DNA of 19,209 nucleotides from an uncultured Anaerolineaceae bacterium (GCA_937967805.1 CALBTC010000544.1:1-19209); one strand, 5' to 3'; positions 1-7,401 are shown, numbered from the stretch's first letter. Numbers and translations: made by a program. Notes: a model not told the origin generated them from the letters alone.

Positions 1-338
1 ATGAGGATGGTGGTGAGTGCGGCCGTCAGCGCATGGCTGATGGCAATGCGGCGCAGCAGCGGCACCTGGTAATTGATCAGATCCACCAGCGCCAGCAGCA
101 TCATGTTGACCATGTTGCTGCCAAAAAAGTTACCCGCCGCCAGATTGGGAAACCCGGCTTGAAAGGCACTGATCGAAGCGATCAGCTCGGGCAAAGAAGT
201 AGCCCCGGCCAGAAAAATGGTGCCGACAAACAGCCCGCCAAGCTTGGTGCGCACAGCGATGATGTCGCCATATTCGGCTAATTTTATGGCCGCATAAACC
301 ACAACGGCCGCACTGAGTAAAAATTGTATCCAGACCAT
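1..338 (-). CDS. Sodium/calcium exchanger (CaCA family) membrane protein, N-terminal part, cut by the window edge
   Basis: The reading frame opens with ATG at 338 and stays open to base 1, giving 112 codons without a stop; the rest lies outside the window. The first segment (residues about 4-20) is hydrophobic. It is followed by the first alpha-repeat of CaCA antiporters: a glycine-rich stretch, then G-A-T-S-L-P-E-L (residues 45-52, with E51 matching the ion-binding acidic residue) and G-N-F-F-G-S-N-M-V-N. The family exchanges Ca2+ (or K+) for Na+ or H+ across the inner membrane. The ion used here cannot be told from this part. No clear Shine-Dalgarno sequence precedes the ATG. The gene starts 71 nt after the stop of the PII-like gene, so the two are probably cotranscribed. 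Confidence 0.85.
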   Translation of the reverse strand, partial: MVWIQFLLSAAVVVYAAIKLAEYGDIIAVRTKLGGLFVGTIFLAGATSLPELIASISAFQAGFPNLAAGNFFGSNMVNMMLLALVDLINYQVPLLRRIAISHALTAALTTIL

Positions 339-390
339 AATTTGAGTTTGCAAGTGCGCAAGTTGCAGATGGCAGGTGAGGATTTTCACC

Positions 391-422
391 CCGTCACCTT
401 GTCACCCGGTCACCTTGTCAAA
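391..422. repeat. Short 8-bp tandem repeat at the end of the PII-like gene
   Basis: Read on the minus strand, the word GGTGAC plus two variable bases recurs every 8 nt about four times. The 12-mer gtcaccttgtca occurs exactly twice, at 393-404 and 409-420. The TGA stop of the PII-like gene lies inside the repeat. Just beyond it, ggtga (375-379) can pair with tcacc (386-390) to form a small hairpin. Function unknown; it resembles the other word-repeat elements after stop codons in this window. Confidence 0.5.
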
Positions 423-754
423 GTTAATCCCCATGTTTTGGCAACGGGCACGGCAAAAATGATGCCCTTGTCCGGCTCGGTTAAATCGCCCAAGACGGCT
501 TCGGTGGCGGCTACGGCCGCTTCTGCCAATTCCAGACTGTCGATCACGGTAAACAGCGTATTGTGCCCCACCCGGCCACTGCCAAAAATCTGGCTAAACC
601 CGGCAAAAGCCATCTCGGCGCTGTGCCGCTGCAGCACGCGATTAATGCCGGTGCTTTCGATGATGGTCACCCCGGCCACACCCGCCTCGTCCCAGGCGTT
701 GAGCACATCGTTGAGATGGGCCGTATCGTCTAAAACCATGATGAGCATGTACAT
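410..754 (-). CDS. PII-like small signalling protein (114 aa)
   Basis: This 114-residue protein has the size and outline of the PII superfamily (ferredoxin-like fold). It has a first beta strand M-L-I-M-V-L, a helix, then G-V-A-G-V-T-I-I-E-S-T-G (residues 25-36), which resembles the PII segment before the T-loop. Near the end, E-P-D-K-G-I-I-F-A-V-P-V (residues 93-104) resembles the PII stretch G-D-G-K-I-F-V-x-P-V. The middle, where the T-loop would be, does not match GlnB/GlnK and lacks the usual uridylylation region. It is therefore more likely a PII-like regulator than a true nitrogen PII. An AGGAG Shine-Dalgarno (761-765) lies 6 nt before the ATG. It follows tyrA by 26 nt and precedes a cation exchanger, suggesting it may regulate that transporter. 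A CutA-like or other ferredoxin-fold protein remains possible. Confidence 0.6.
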   Translation of the reverse strand: MYMLIMVLDDTAHLNDVLNAWDEAGVAGVTIIESTGINRVLQRHSAEMAFAGFSQIFGSGRVGHNTLFTVIDSLELAEAAVAATEAVLGDLTEPDKGIIFAVPVAKTWGLTLTR

Positions 755-780
755 AAGCTTCTCCTACCCTGCGGGTGCTT

Positions 781-1659
781 TTAATGTTCCTTTTTGGCCT
801 GCCGGTAGGCCCAATATGCTTGCTGGGTTTCAGTGAGCCATTGCAGCAATTGATCTTCATCATGCGCCTCAATGAGTGCGGCGACGTCGGCTAGTTGGGC
901 CTGATATTGGGCGATTTGCTGGAGAACGGCCGTTTTGTTTGTCAGCAGAATGTCCAGCATCATCCGGGGATCGGTGCCGGACACGCGGGAGGTGTCGCGA
1001 AAGCCGGATGAACTGACGGGCCAGAGGCGCTCATCCCCCAGATTGGCCGCATTGCGCATGAGGGCCGCTGCCACCATGTAAGGCAGATGGCTCACCACCG
1101 CCACCATATTGTCGTGTAAAGCCGGCGGCAAAACAAGCGGATTAGCCCCTAGATCAGCCACGAGCTGATGGGCGACGGTTTCCAGCGCGGGCGTGGTGCG
1201 TTTGGTGGGGCACAAAATGAAGGCTTGCTGGCGGAACAAGTCGGGGGTGGCGGCGCCAAAGCCGGCCACCTCTTTGCCGCACATGGGATGGCCGCCAATG
1301 GCCTGAAATGTGTCGGGTAGATCATCCATTGCCTGGCAAATGTTAGTCTTGCTGCTGCCCAGGTCCAGCACCATGCAGCCGTCAGGGCGCAGCGCGGGGA
1401 GCCGGTTCAGCACGTTGACGATGGTGCGCACGGGCGTGGCCAGCACCACCAGATCGGCTTTTTCTACGCCAAGCGCCAGATCATCGCTGACAGAGTCGGC
1501 AATGCGCCCGGCGGCGGCGCGGGTTTTGGGATTGGTATCGACGATGGTGAGATGAAACGGCCGTTGCGGAATCGCCAACCGTCGCGCCAGCCGTAGCGCC
1601 AGAGCCAGCGAACCACCCATCAACCCCAAACCAACCACACAAATACGCTCCACATCCAT
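781..1659 (-). CDS. tyrA: Prephenate (or arogenate) dehydrogenase
   Basis: This 292-residue protein matches TyrA dehydrogenases, which convert prephenate to 4-hydroxyphenylpyruvate (or arogenate to tyrosine) with NAD(P)+ in the cytoplasm. It has an N-terminal Rossmann motif G-L-G-L-M-G-G (residues 10-16), with D41 at the end of the second strand, which favours NAD. It also has L-D-L-G-S-S-K-T (98-105), G-G-H-P-M-C-G (122-128), S-H-L-P-Y (190-194) with the likely catalytic His191, and G-F-R-D-T-S-R-V (219-226). There is no fused chorismate mutase and no C-terminal ACT domain, so feedback control by tyrosine through ACT is not expected. The start lies 6 nt after the PIN gene stop with only a weak AGAAAG ribosome site, so translation may be coupled. 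Prephenate versus arogenate specificity cannot be told from sequence alone. Confidence 0.92.
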   Translation of the reverse strand: MDVERICVVGLGLMGGSLALALRLARRLAIPQRPFHLTIVDTNPKTRAAAGRIADSVSDDLALGVEKADLVVLATPVRTIVNVLNRLPALRPDGCMVLDLGSSKTNICQAMDDLPDTFQAIGGHPMCGKEVAGFGAATPDLFRQQAFILCPTKRTTPALETVAHQLVADLGANPLVLPPALHDNMVAVVSHLPYMVAAALMRNAANLGDERLWPVSSSGFRDTSRVSGTDPRMMLDILLTNKTAVLQQIAQYQAQLADVAALIEAHDEDQLLQWLTETQQAYWAYRQAKKEH

Positions 1660-1665
1660 ATCTTT

Positions 1666-2142
1666 CTAAAGTTCACCAGCGAGTTGAAGCGTTTTTTCCA
1701 AAAGGACAGTACTGTAGTGAATCGGGGAGTTTCTAAGAATTTCGACAAAAGGCGTGACCTGACCAATCAGGTTGTGATGTTTTGCCATCAGCAAAATGCC
1801 TAAGGCACCAATACAACGAATTTCATTAGATTCAGCAACGGTCCTGGCACGACGATCGTCAATCAGGAGAAAGTCAGCTCCCATAACTTTATATAGCAAC
1901 ATGGCCTCGATCTCCCCCTTACCTAACCCGCCGGCCATAAACACAAACTGGGTTGTATCAACCGGGACAACACGCTCCGTAAGAAACTCTGTCAAAATTC
2001 TTGCTTGGGGTTTGCCAGAGATTGTGACTTCATCCAAAACAGCTTGCGGTACTTTTACATTATCATAAAGTGCTGCGAGTATCGCAAGAGCATCACATGT
2101 CGCCAGTGCTACCAATGCCGAACTATCAGCGACAATTAACAT
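1666..2142 (-). CDS. PIN-domain toxin, DUF3368 type
   Basis: This 158-residue protein has the PIN nuclease layout typical of DUF3368: D6 in V-A-D-S-S-A-L, E38 in V-L-D-E-V, E77/E79 in G-L-G-K-G-E-I-E-A, and D95-D96 in L-L-I-D-D-R-R-A-R. These would be the Mg2+-binding acidic residues of an RNase. PIN proteins of this type are usually encoded directly after a UPF0175 protein, and that is the case here, with only 2 nt between stop and start. Base composition is visibly more AT-rich than the neighbours and the gene has no copy of the ACGGCCGT octamer common elsewhere, which suggests recent acquisition. Toxicity is inferred from the family, not shown. Confidence 0.85.
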   Translation of the reverse strand: MLIVADSSALVALATCDALAILAALYDNVKVPQAVLDEVTISGKPQARILTEFLTERVVPVDTTQFVFMAGGLGKGEIEAMLLYKVMGADFLLIDDRRARTVAESNEIRCIGALGILLMAKHHNLIGQVTPFVEILRNSPIHYSTVLLEKTLQLAGEL

Positions 2143-2144
2143 TT

Positions 2145-2402
2145 TTACTCTTTGGCGAGCGTCTGAAATTCGACTTCTAATTCCGCAGCTGTTTGGGTTT
2201 TCAGCGGAATGTCTTCGCGCTTAAGCAAATCCAGAAAGACGTACCGATCAACACCGGCCAGTTCGCAGGCAGCGCCCATCGACAGTTCCCCGGTTTGGTA
2301 CATCCCTAAAGCGGCGTACAGTCTTATTTTTGAGGCTATACGCTCCGGTGAATCGGCGATAAATTGAGAAGAGGGTAACGTGATTGTCACTTCCATTTCC
2401 AT
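2145..2402 (-). CDS. UPF0175-family antitoxin-type protein
   Basis: This 85-residue protein is of UPF0175 type. It has an N-terminal beta strand (E-V-T-I-T-L-P), then a helical region with I-R-L-Y-A-A-L-G-M-Y-Q-T-G-E-L-S-M-G and a helix-turn-helix-like A-A-C-E-L-A-G-V-D-R-Y-V-F-L-D-L-L. The C-terminal part is acidic. Members pair with DUF3368 PIN proteins and are presumed to bind and neutralise them and to control their own promoter. Two ATGs are possible: 2402 is only 2 nt from the GGAG ribosome site (2405-2408), while 2396 is 8 nt from it. The start at 2396 (83 aa) is therefore the better biological start, although the longest frame is listed. Confidence 0.85.
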   Translation of the reverse strand: MEMEVTITLPSSQFIADSPERIASKIRLYAALGMYQTGELSMGAACELAGVDRYVFLDLLKREDIPLKTQTAAELEVEFQTLAKE

Positions 2403-2442
2403 TTCTCCAGCTGATTTGTCATCCCAGAATACAACTGTTCAC

Positions 2443-2470
2443 ATTATAAACGGGGATGTCCCAAACACAA
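2443..2470 (-). promoter_or_regulatory. Putative promoter of the toxin-antitoxin/tyrA operon
   Basis: On the minus strand a perfect TATAAT -10 box (2448-2443) lies 16 nt after TTGTGT (2470-2465), which keeps the TTG core of the -35 box. Transcription would start near 2436, leaving about 35 nt before the UPF0175 gene. If real, it drives UPF0175, PIN, tyrA, the PII-like gene and the exchanger, since the gaps between them are short. Confidence 0.45.
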
Positions 2471-2528
2471 ACAGACGCGGCAGGCTTCAAGAGCGCAGTA
2501 AGAAACTGCGGCTACTGAAAAGCAAAAC

Positions 2529-2597
2529 ACGAATATAACGAATGAACGAATCGCACGAATTTTTTATTCGTCCCATTCGTCTATTCGTGCCGTTCGT
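2529..2597. repeat. Mirrored word-repeat hairpin downstream of the CocE/NonD hydrolase
   Basis: The word acgaat occurs at 2529, 2538, 2546 and 2555. After five T's its reverse complement attcgt occurs at 2566, 2575 and 2583, with gttcgt at 2592. The spacings are 9-8-9 on both sides, so the arms are mirror images and fold into a long imperfect hairpin. An alternative fold pairs 2546-2560 with 2583-2597 at 13 of 15 positions. It begins 12 nt after the hydrolase stop. No continuous U-tract follows, so a classical intrinsic terminator is not certain. Confidence 0.65.
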
Positions 2598-2608
2598 GAT
2601 GAAAACAT

Positions 2609-4315
2609 TTATGTGAGAGGCAAAAGGAGCGCCGAGGGATGCTCCGGATCGTGGTAGATGGTTTGGTCGGCGGCGAGCATGGTAGTGCCGTGCATGACGG
2701 GCTCGCCGGTGCCCAGGTTGCGGCTGATGCGCGGGTGGGCCCCGCTGGAAACCTGTAAGCGCAGCCGGTGGCCGGGCTGGAACTGGTAAGCGGTGGCGGT
2801 CATGTCTACCTCTACCAACAAGCTGCCGTCCGGCTGGGGCTCGCCCCGGCCCGGCTGCACGCGGAACAGGCCGTCGCAGATGTTGAGAGAACGGCCGTCC
2901 ACATCCACATCGCACAAACGGCCGTAAAAATCGGTATGCTCCAGGCTGGAGCGCACGTACAGCTGCAGCCGCACATGGCCAATGACGGTGAGCGGCGCGG
3001 TGAGCGGTTCCGTGGTGTAAGTCAGCACGTCGGGCCGGGCTTCCAATGGGCGGTTGTCCACCTGGCCCGCCTCAATAGAGAGCAGCGCGCCGCCTAAATT
3101 GGGCGTGGGATCGGCCGGATCGTAGCGGTAATGGTCGGGCGGCGATCCGGCAGCGGGTTTACTGGTGGCTAACTGACCCATCGTTTGCAGGTAGAACGGG
3201 GTTTCCTCCGTGGGCGGCGGCCAGCATTCGTACCCCAACCATTTGTCGGCCCCTTGCAGGTAAATGTGGACGGGATACGGCCGTATCGCCTCCTCATCCC
3301 CTTTCAACTTAGCGTTAAACCAATCGAGCCCCTCCCGCACAGTCGCAACCATGCCTGGCAACGCCACATGGGTCCACGGCCCAATAGTGAGGTAAGGGTT
3401 GTGTCCCGCTTCGTACAGGGCACGATAATCTTCTAACTGACCCTTGAGGAAAATATCATACCAGCCGGCCACCAGATGGGTGGGCACAGCGATTTCGGGC
3501 ACTTTGGGGCGCAAATCAACTGCCTGCCAATAGGGGGAGTCCGGTCCATCCTGCGCCGCCCAGGTCTGGTAAAACGATTGGGAATGGCCCAAGACGGCTT
3601 CATCGGCGGTGGCCAGCGGCAGATGATTCCAGCCCGGCTCCAGCCGCTTGTTTTGCTCCGGCGCATAAAAGGTCAGCGCCATACGTTCCCAGGCGGATAG
3701 CGATTGGTCCGTCATGGCATCCAGAAGCAGCAGCCAACGCAGGGTGCGATCCAGCCACATGAACCCCTGCTCGCTTGGCCCGCCCAGGTTGGCTTGGGTG
3801 ATGGCGGGCAGCAGAGCGTGCAGGTGGGGCGTGCCGGTAGAGGCCGCCGCCCACTGCACATAGCCGACGTAGCTCTGGCCCCACATGCCGATACGGCCGT
3901 TGCTCCACGGCTGCTCGGCAATCCAGGCCAACGTCGCTTCCCCGTCACGCGCCTCGTTGACGTAGGGCTCAAATTCGCCTTCGGAATCAAAACGGCCGCG
4001 TGTATCTTGAGCCACCACGTTGAAGCCCCGCTCGGCAAAGAGATGGGCAAAAATTTGGTTGGCGTTTTTACGGCCGTATGGCGTTCGGGTCAATATCGTC
4101 GGGGCGCTGTCCAGGCCAACCGGCCGGTACAGATCGGCCGCCAGCGTCACACCATCGGGCATGGAGATGCGGATGCCGGACTGTATCTCTACCTGATACT
4201 GCGGCGGCGGCAGCTGGAGCAGGCGGGCGATGAGCCGGCGGCGATTCAGGTAAACAAAACCACCGGCTGCGGCTAAACTGAGGAGTCCGAACCATTTTTT
4301 TAAGGAGTTTGCCAT
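2609..4315 (-). CDS. CocE/NonD family alpha/beta hydrolase with N-terminal membrane anchor
   Basis: This 568-residue protein belongs to the CocE/NonD (peptidase S15-like) family of esterases and acyl-aminopeptidases. Residues about 8-24 form a short hydrophobic anchor followed by R-R-R. The hydrolase core starts near residue 45. The nucleophile motif G-Q-S-Y-V-G gives S148, with probable partners D287 (G-W-Y-D-I-F) and H316 (G-P-W-T-H-V). The C-terminal third, from about residue 390, is the beta-rich jelly-roll domain usual in this family. Substrates range from prolyl peptides to esters and amides and cannot be predicted here. The ATG at 4315 overlaps the end of the kinase gene by 16 nt, with GGAAG just upstream, so translation is probably coupled. 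That coupling and the anchor suggest both proteins work at the membrane. Confidence 0.9.
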   Translation of the reverse strand: MANSLKKWFGLLSLAAAGGFVYLNRRRLIARLLQLPPPQYQVEIQSGIRISMPDGVTLAADLYRPVGLDSAPTILTRTPYGRKNANQIFAHLFAERGFNVVAQDTRGRFDSEGEFEPYVNEARDGEATLAWIAEQPWSNGRIGMWGQSYVGYVQWAAASTGTPHLHALLPAITQANLGGPSEQGFMWLDRTLRWLLLLDAMTDQSLSAWERMALTFYAPEQNKRLEPGWNHLPLATADEAVLGHSQSFYQTWAAQDGPDSPYWQAVDLRPKVPEIAVPTHLVAGWYDIFLKGQLEDYRALYEAGHNPYLTIGPWTHVALPGMVATVREGLDWFNAKLKGDEEAIRPYPVHIYLQGADKWLGYECWPPPTEETPFYLQTMGQLATSKPAAGSPPDHYRYDPADPTPNLGGALLSIEAGQVDNRPLEARPDVLTYTTEPLTAPLTVIGHVRLQLYVRSSLEHTDFYGRLCDVDVDGRSLNICDGLFRVQPGRGEPQPDGSLLVEVDMTATAYQFQPGHRLRLQVSSGAHPRISRNLGTGEPVMHGTTMLAADQTIYHDPEHPSALLLPLT

Positions 4316-7278
4316 TCATTCACTTCCAAGAAGATAAGATTGGTTTGTAAATTGGTTTCGCGCCAGGAAATGATAAAGCCATTGCTAAAATCTTGCACCA
4401 TCACGTCGGCGGCCTGCCGCTCCTGGTCCTGCGGCTGGCCTAACTTTTGCGAAACGGCTGAGTTACTATTCCACACGTAGCCAATCGCCCCCTTGATTAA
4501 ATCAGATTCGCGGAAATCGCCCAAACTGGGGTCGTTGACCAAAAAGGCGTTCATGGTGCCGTCGTTATAAAGGGCGTAAACGGTGTCGGTATCTTGCCGC
4601 CAGAGCATACGGCCGTGTTCAAACGGCTGCCACACGCTTGTGGGCAAATTCACGCCGCTTTCCGGGCAGCCCAGCCGCTGGCGGTGCTGCTCATAAATGA
4701 CTTCCCAGGCCGGGTTGACGGGCAGTTGGCAGCTCATGGGCGTGGGCGTTTGCTGTAATTTTTCCGGGGCGGAAACGGCCGTCAGCACAGACAACACCCC
4801 TTCCAACTCCCGCGCAAAATCAACCTCCAAAAAGCCGGGCAAAATGACGTAAATGGCCGGAGTGCCAATTTTGTCCAGCCAGTTGGTCATATCACCGGTC
4901 AGGTCGGGATTGGCCAGCACTTCCGGTTTGTCTAAAAAATCATATCCGGCAGCAGTGGCATAGTAGGGTACCAACCCGACTGAGACAAGACTGCGCACTT
5001 CACAGGCGCCGGGAGAGACCACACCATTGGCCCGTTGGCCGGCGCCCCAAATCAGAACCGCATCCGGCTGAACCTGCTCAATAAAGCTGTTTAGCAAGGC
5101 TGCTTCTGGTTCGGAGAGAACGGCCGTGCCCCCGGCCCCTTCCCGCGTTTCACCAAAGATTGTGGGATTGGCATCCCAGCGGCAATCCCAGTTGCGGTTC
5201 AGGTCCACCCCGTTGGCGTTCAGCCGTCCGGCCAGCTCACCAGGTGCGCTGATGGCATCCGGGTTCAGGTTTACGATGATGTAGAGAGTGACATTGCTGG
5301 GAATATCCGTTAAATTTTGGCTGAAATAGGTCACCATCGCCCGGGCCAGTTGGACGCTGTTGGGCGCGTAGCCGCTGTGAATGCCGCCAACCAGCAGCAG
5401 CGCCTGCGGCCCATTCCCCAGGCGCGTCACGGTAATCTCCTGCCCGGCTGCGGATTGGCCCAAAACCGTTGTTTCCGGCCCGCGCGAGCCGAGAGCGGCG
5501 GCCGCCATAGGCGTCCAGGTGGCAGCGGCGGTGGGCGTTGTCGTAAGTAGGGGCGCGGCCGTATCGGTCGGTGTGCTGGAAGGTTGGGGAATGGTGCTGG
5601 CCAGATTGGAATACGCATTGTACCGGGCGGGTGATGGGGTAGTAATTACCGCATCGGACAAAATGGCCGAATGTTGGCCCTCTGCCAAATTAAATGGTTC
5701 GGCCGCTTCATCCGACCCAAGCTGACACGCTCCCGCCAAACAGTCAACCTCCCACTGCGCATTCTGCTCTACGTAGGCCACGCCCACCGTCCCAACCATC
5801 ATTTCTGCCTGGAACCCATCTTCATGATAAACGCGCACCGGCGAGAGCTGCGATTCGATCAGCAGACGTCCTTCCGCCAGCCGCAGCACCGTTTCCGCGT
5901 CGCCCGGCGCAGCCGATTCAATCCAGAGAGAAGTATTGGTGTCTAGAATTATGGAGACGAGATTGGGCAACAGTAGGCGCACCGGTTCGCTGCTGGATTG
6001 AAACAGGAGCGGCGGTTGGAAGGGAACACGGCCGTTTTCCGGAATTCTTTGTATGTCGTCACCAGCTTGCCAGATGGCGCTGTCGGCCTGCTGAAGCACG
6101 GCAATAAAATCGGTGACGGCGGTTGGCTCAACTTCTTCACTGATGCCAGTGGGGTCTGTAACCAATTGATCTGTTTGGGAACTGGTGCGTACAGTTTGGG
6201 GAGAAACGGCCGTAGCCCCCGCGTCATCCGAATCAAGCAGATCAGCGCCCCAGAAGGCCAACAAAATCAGCAGCACCGCGCCAAAAGCAGTTGCCAGCAG
6301 CCGCCAATTGGGGGACGAAGGCGTTTTGATCGTTTCCGTCAAAACGCGAGATGGCTCTGTATCAACCAGCACCTCGGTGGGCGGAATCGGGCTAAACCGG
6401 TCGGATGCCGTTTCGGCCGTTTCAGTGGACTCAACCAGCAAACTCCGGGTGCTTGCATAAACCGAAGGCGATTGGAGAGCAGCCTCCAACAGTTCCGCCA
6501 AATGTTCTGCTTTGCGCAACCGATCTTTTGGCTGTTTGGCCAGCGCCTGGCGCAGCGCCTCATCCACTTCTTCCGGTAAATCATCAACATGGGCAAAAAC
6601 GCTGGGAACGGCGCTATAGAGATGTCCCTCAAAGATCATCTGGAGCGTGCCGCTATACGGCAACGCGCCGGTCAACATTTCAAAGGTCACCACGCCCAGC
6701 GCATAGATATCGGAACGGCCGTCTAATTCTTCACCTCTGATCTGCTCGGGACTCATGTAGGGGGCCGTGCCTGGCTGCCCGTGCTGGGTCAGCTTTAAGG
6801 ACGCGGTCGGGTCCAGCACAATGCCAAAATCAGCGAGATAGGAAAAACCATCCTCATCCAACAAAATATTGCCCGGCTTAATATCGCGATGGACCAGGCC
6901 GCGCTTGTGCGCCGCGTCCAGCCCCCGCCCAACGCGCCGCGTAATTTGCACGGCTTCATCAACAGACAGCCTGCCCTGCCGAATTTTGTCGGCCAGGCTG
7001 CCACCGGTCATGTAGCGCATGACCAAAAACGGAGTTTCATCATCATTGTCGGGCAAATTAAAGTCGTAGAGGGGTACTACGGAGGGATGTTCCAGATGAG
7101 CAATCGTGCGGGCTTCTCGCTTAAAACGCTCGTGGTGACCGCCGTGCAGCGCACTGGCCGGCAGCATTTTAATGGCGACATCGCGCTCTGTTTGGGTGTC
7201 GTACGCCCGGTAGACTTCACCCATCGCGCCCTCGCCAATTTTTTCACCAAGAATGTATCTTGCCGGAAGTTGGGACAT
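4300..7278 (-). CDS. Transmembrane Ser/Thr protein kinase with FecR-like, degenerate M14 carboxypeptidase-like and LGFP-like extracellular parts
   Basis: This 992-residue protein begins with a complete bacterial Hanks-type kinase domain (about 8-270): G-E-G-A-M-G (15-20), V-A-I-K (K37), E55, H-R-D-I-K-P (130-135, D132 catalytic) and D-F-G (150-152). One membrane segment (about 326-345) follows a linker. Outside lies a FecR-like beta region (about 425-545) and a T/P-rich spacer (about 547-592). Next is a region like M14 carboxypeptidases (about 600-835) with G-G-I-H-S-G-Y and N-A-N-G-V-D-L-N-R-N-W. The end (about 850-985) holds two LGFP-like repeats (L-G-C-P, Q-P-F-E-H-G-R-M-L-W). In the M14 part the zinc-ligand Glu is missing (Y637/A638), the second zinc His is G745 and the catalytic Glu is I812, so it probably binds ligand without hydrolysis. 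The hydrolase gene overlaps its end. Confidence 0.9.
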   Translation of the reverse strand: MSQLPARYILGEKIGEGAMGEVYRAYDTQTERDVAIKMLPASALHGGHHERFKREARTIAHLEHPSVVPLYDFNLPDNDDETPFLVMRYMTGGSLADKIRQGRLSVDEAVQITRRVGRGLDAAHKRGLVHRDIKPGNILLDEDGFSYLADFGIVLDPTASLKLTQHGQPGTAPYMSPEQIRGEELDGRSDIYALGVVTFEMLTGALPYSGTLQMIFEGHLYSAVPSVFAHVDDLPEEVDEALRQALAKQPKDRLRKAEHLAELLEAALQSPSVYASTRSLLVESTETAETASDRFSPIPPTEVLVDTEPSRVLTETIKTPSSPNWRLLATAFGAVLLILLAFWGADLLDSDDAGATAVSPQTVRTSSQTDQLVTDPTGISEEVEPTAVTDFIAVLQQADSAIWQAGDDIQRIPENGRVPFQPPLLFQSSSEPVRLLLPNLVSIILDTNTSLWIESAAPGDAETVLRLAEGRLLIESQLSPVRVYHEDGFQAEMMVGTVGVAYVEQNAQWEVDCLAGACQLGSDEAAEPFNLAEGQHSAILSDAVITTPSPARYNAYSNLASTIPQPSSTPTDTAAPLLTTTPTAAATWTPMAAAALGSRGPETTVLGQSAAGQEITVTRLGNGPQALLLVGGIHSGYAPNSVQLARAMVTYFSQNLTDIPSNVTLYIIVNLNPDAISAPGELAGRLNANGVDLNRNWDCRWDANPTIFGETREGAGGTAVLSEPEAALLNSFIEQVQPDAVLIWGAGQRANGVVSPGACEVRSLVSVGLVPYYATAAGYDFLDKPEVLANPDLTGDMTNWLDKIGTPAIYVILPGFLEVDFARELEGVLSVLTAVSAPEKLQQTPTPMSCQLPVNPAWEVIYEQHRQRLGCPESGVNLPTSVWQPFEHGRMLWRQDTDTVYALYNDGTMNAFLVNDPSLGDFRESDLIKGAIGYVWNSNSAVSQKLGQPQDQERQAADVMVQDFSNGFIISWRETNLQTNLIFLEVNEWQTP

Positions 7279-7314
7279 CTTATCGATCTTGCGTATCTAA
7301 TGTTCCATACAAAT

Positions 7315-7333
7315 GGTCCGTACTCACCGGACC
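7315..7333 (-). promoter_or_regulatory. Small hairpin in the leader of the kinase gene
   Basis: A perfect 6-bp inverted repeat, ggtccg and cggacc, flanks a 7-nt loop, about 37 nt upstream of the kinase start. It could be an operator or a leader structure; nothing more can be said from one copy. Confidence 0.3.
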
Positions 7334-7379
7334 TGTCGTGTGAAGGTTAGATATGTTTTCTTTCTTTTGGCACCGACAC

Positions 7380-7388
7380 AGTATAGCA
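7380..7388 (-). promoter_or_regulatory. Possible extended -10 promoter for the kinase-hydrolase pair
   Basis: On the minus strand the sequence TGCTATACT matches an extended -10 element (TG-n-TATAAT with one mismatch). The -35 region is poor: TGAAAA at an 18-nt spacing. A start near 7373 would give a leader of about 95 nt containing the hairpin at 7315-7333. This is the best candidate in the 148-nt gap but remains weak. Confidence 0.3.
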
Positions 7389-7401
7389 CACTACATGAAA
7401 A

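Noticed and set aside
796..811. Near-palindrome ggcctgccggtaggcc in the end of tyrA as a terminator
   Set aside because: It is inside the coding sequence, one pair is mismatched, and the next gene follows closely in the same direction.
33..836. Plus-strand frames at the left end
   Set aside because: They run opposite the exchanger, PII-like and tyrA genes, whose minus-strand translations match known families.
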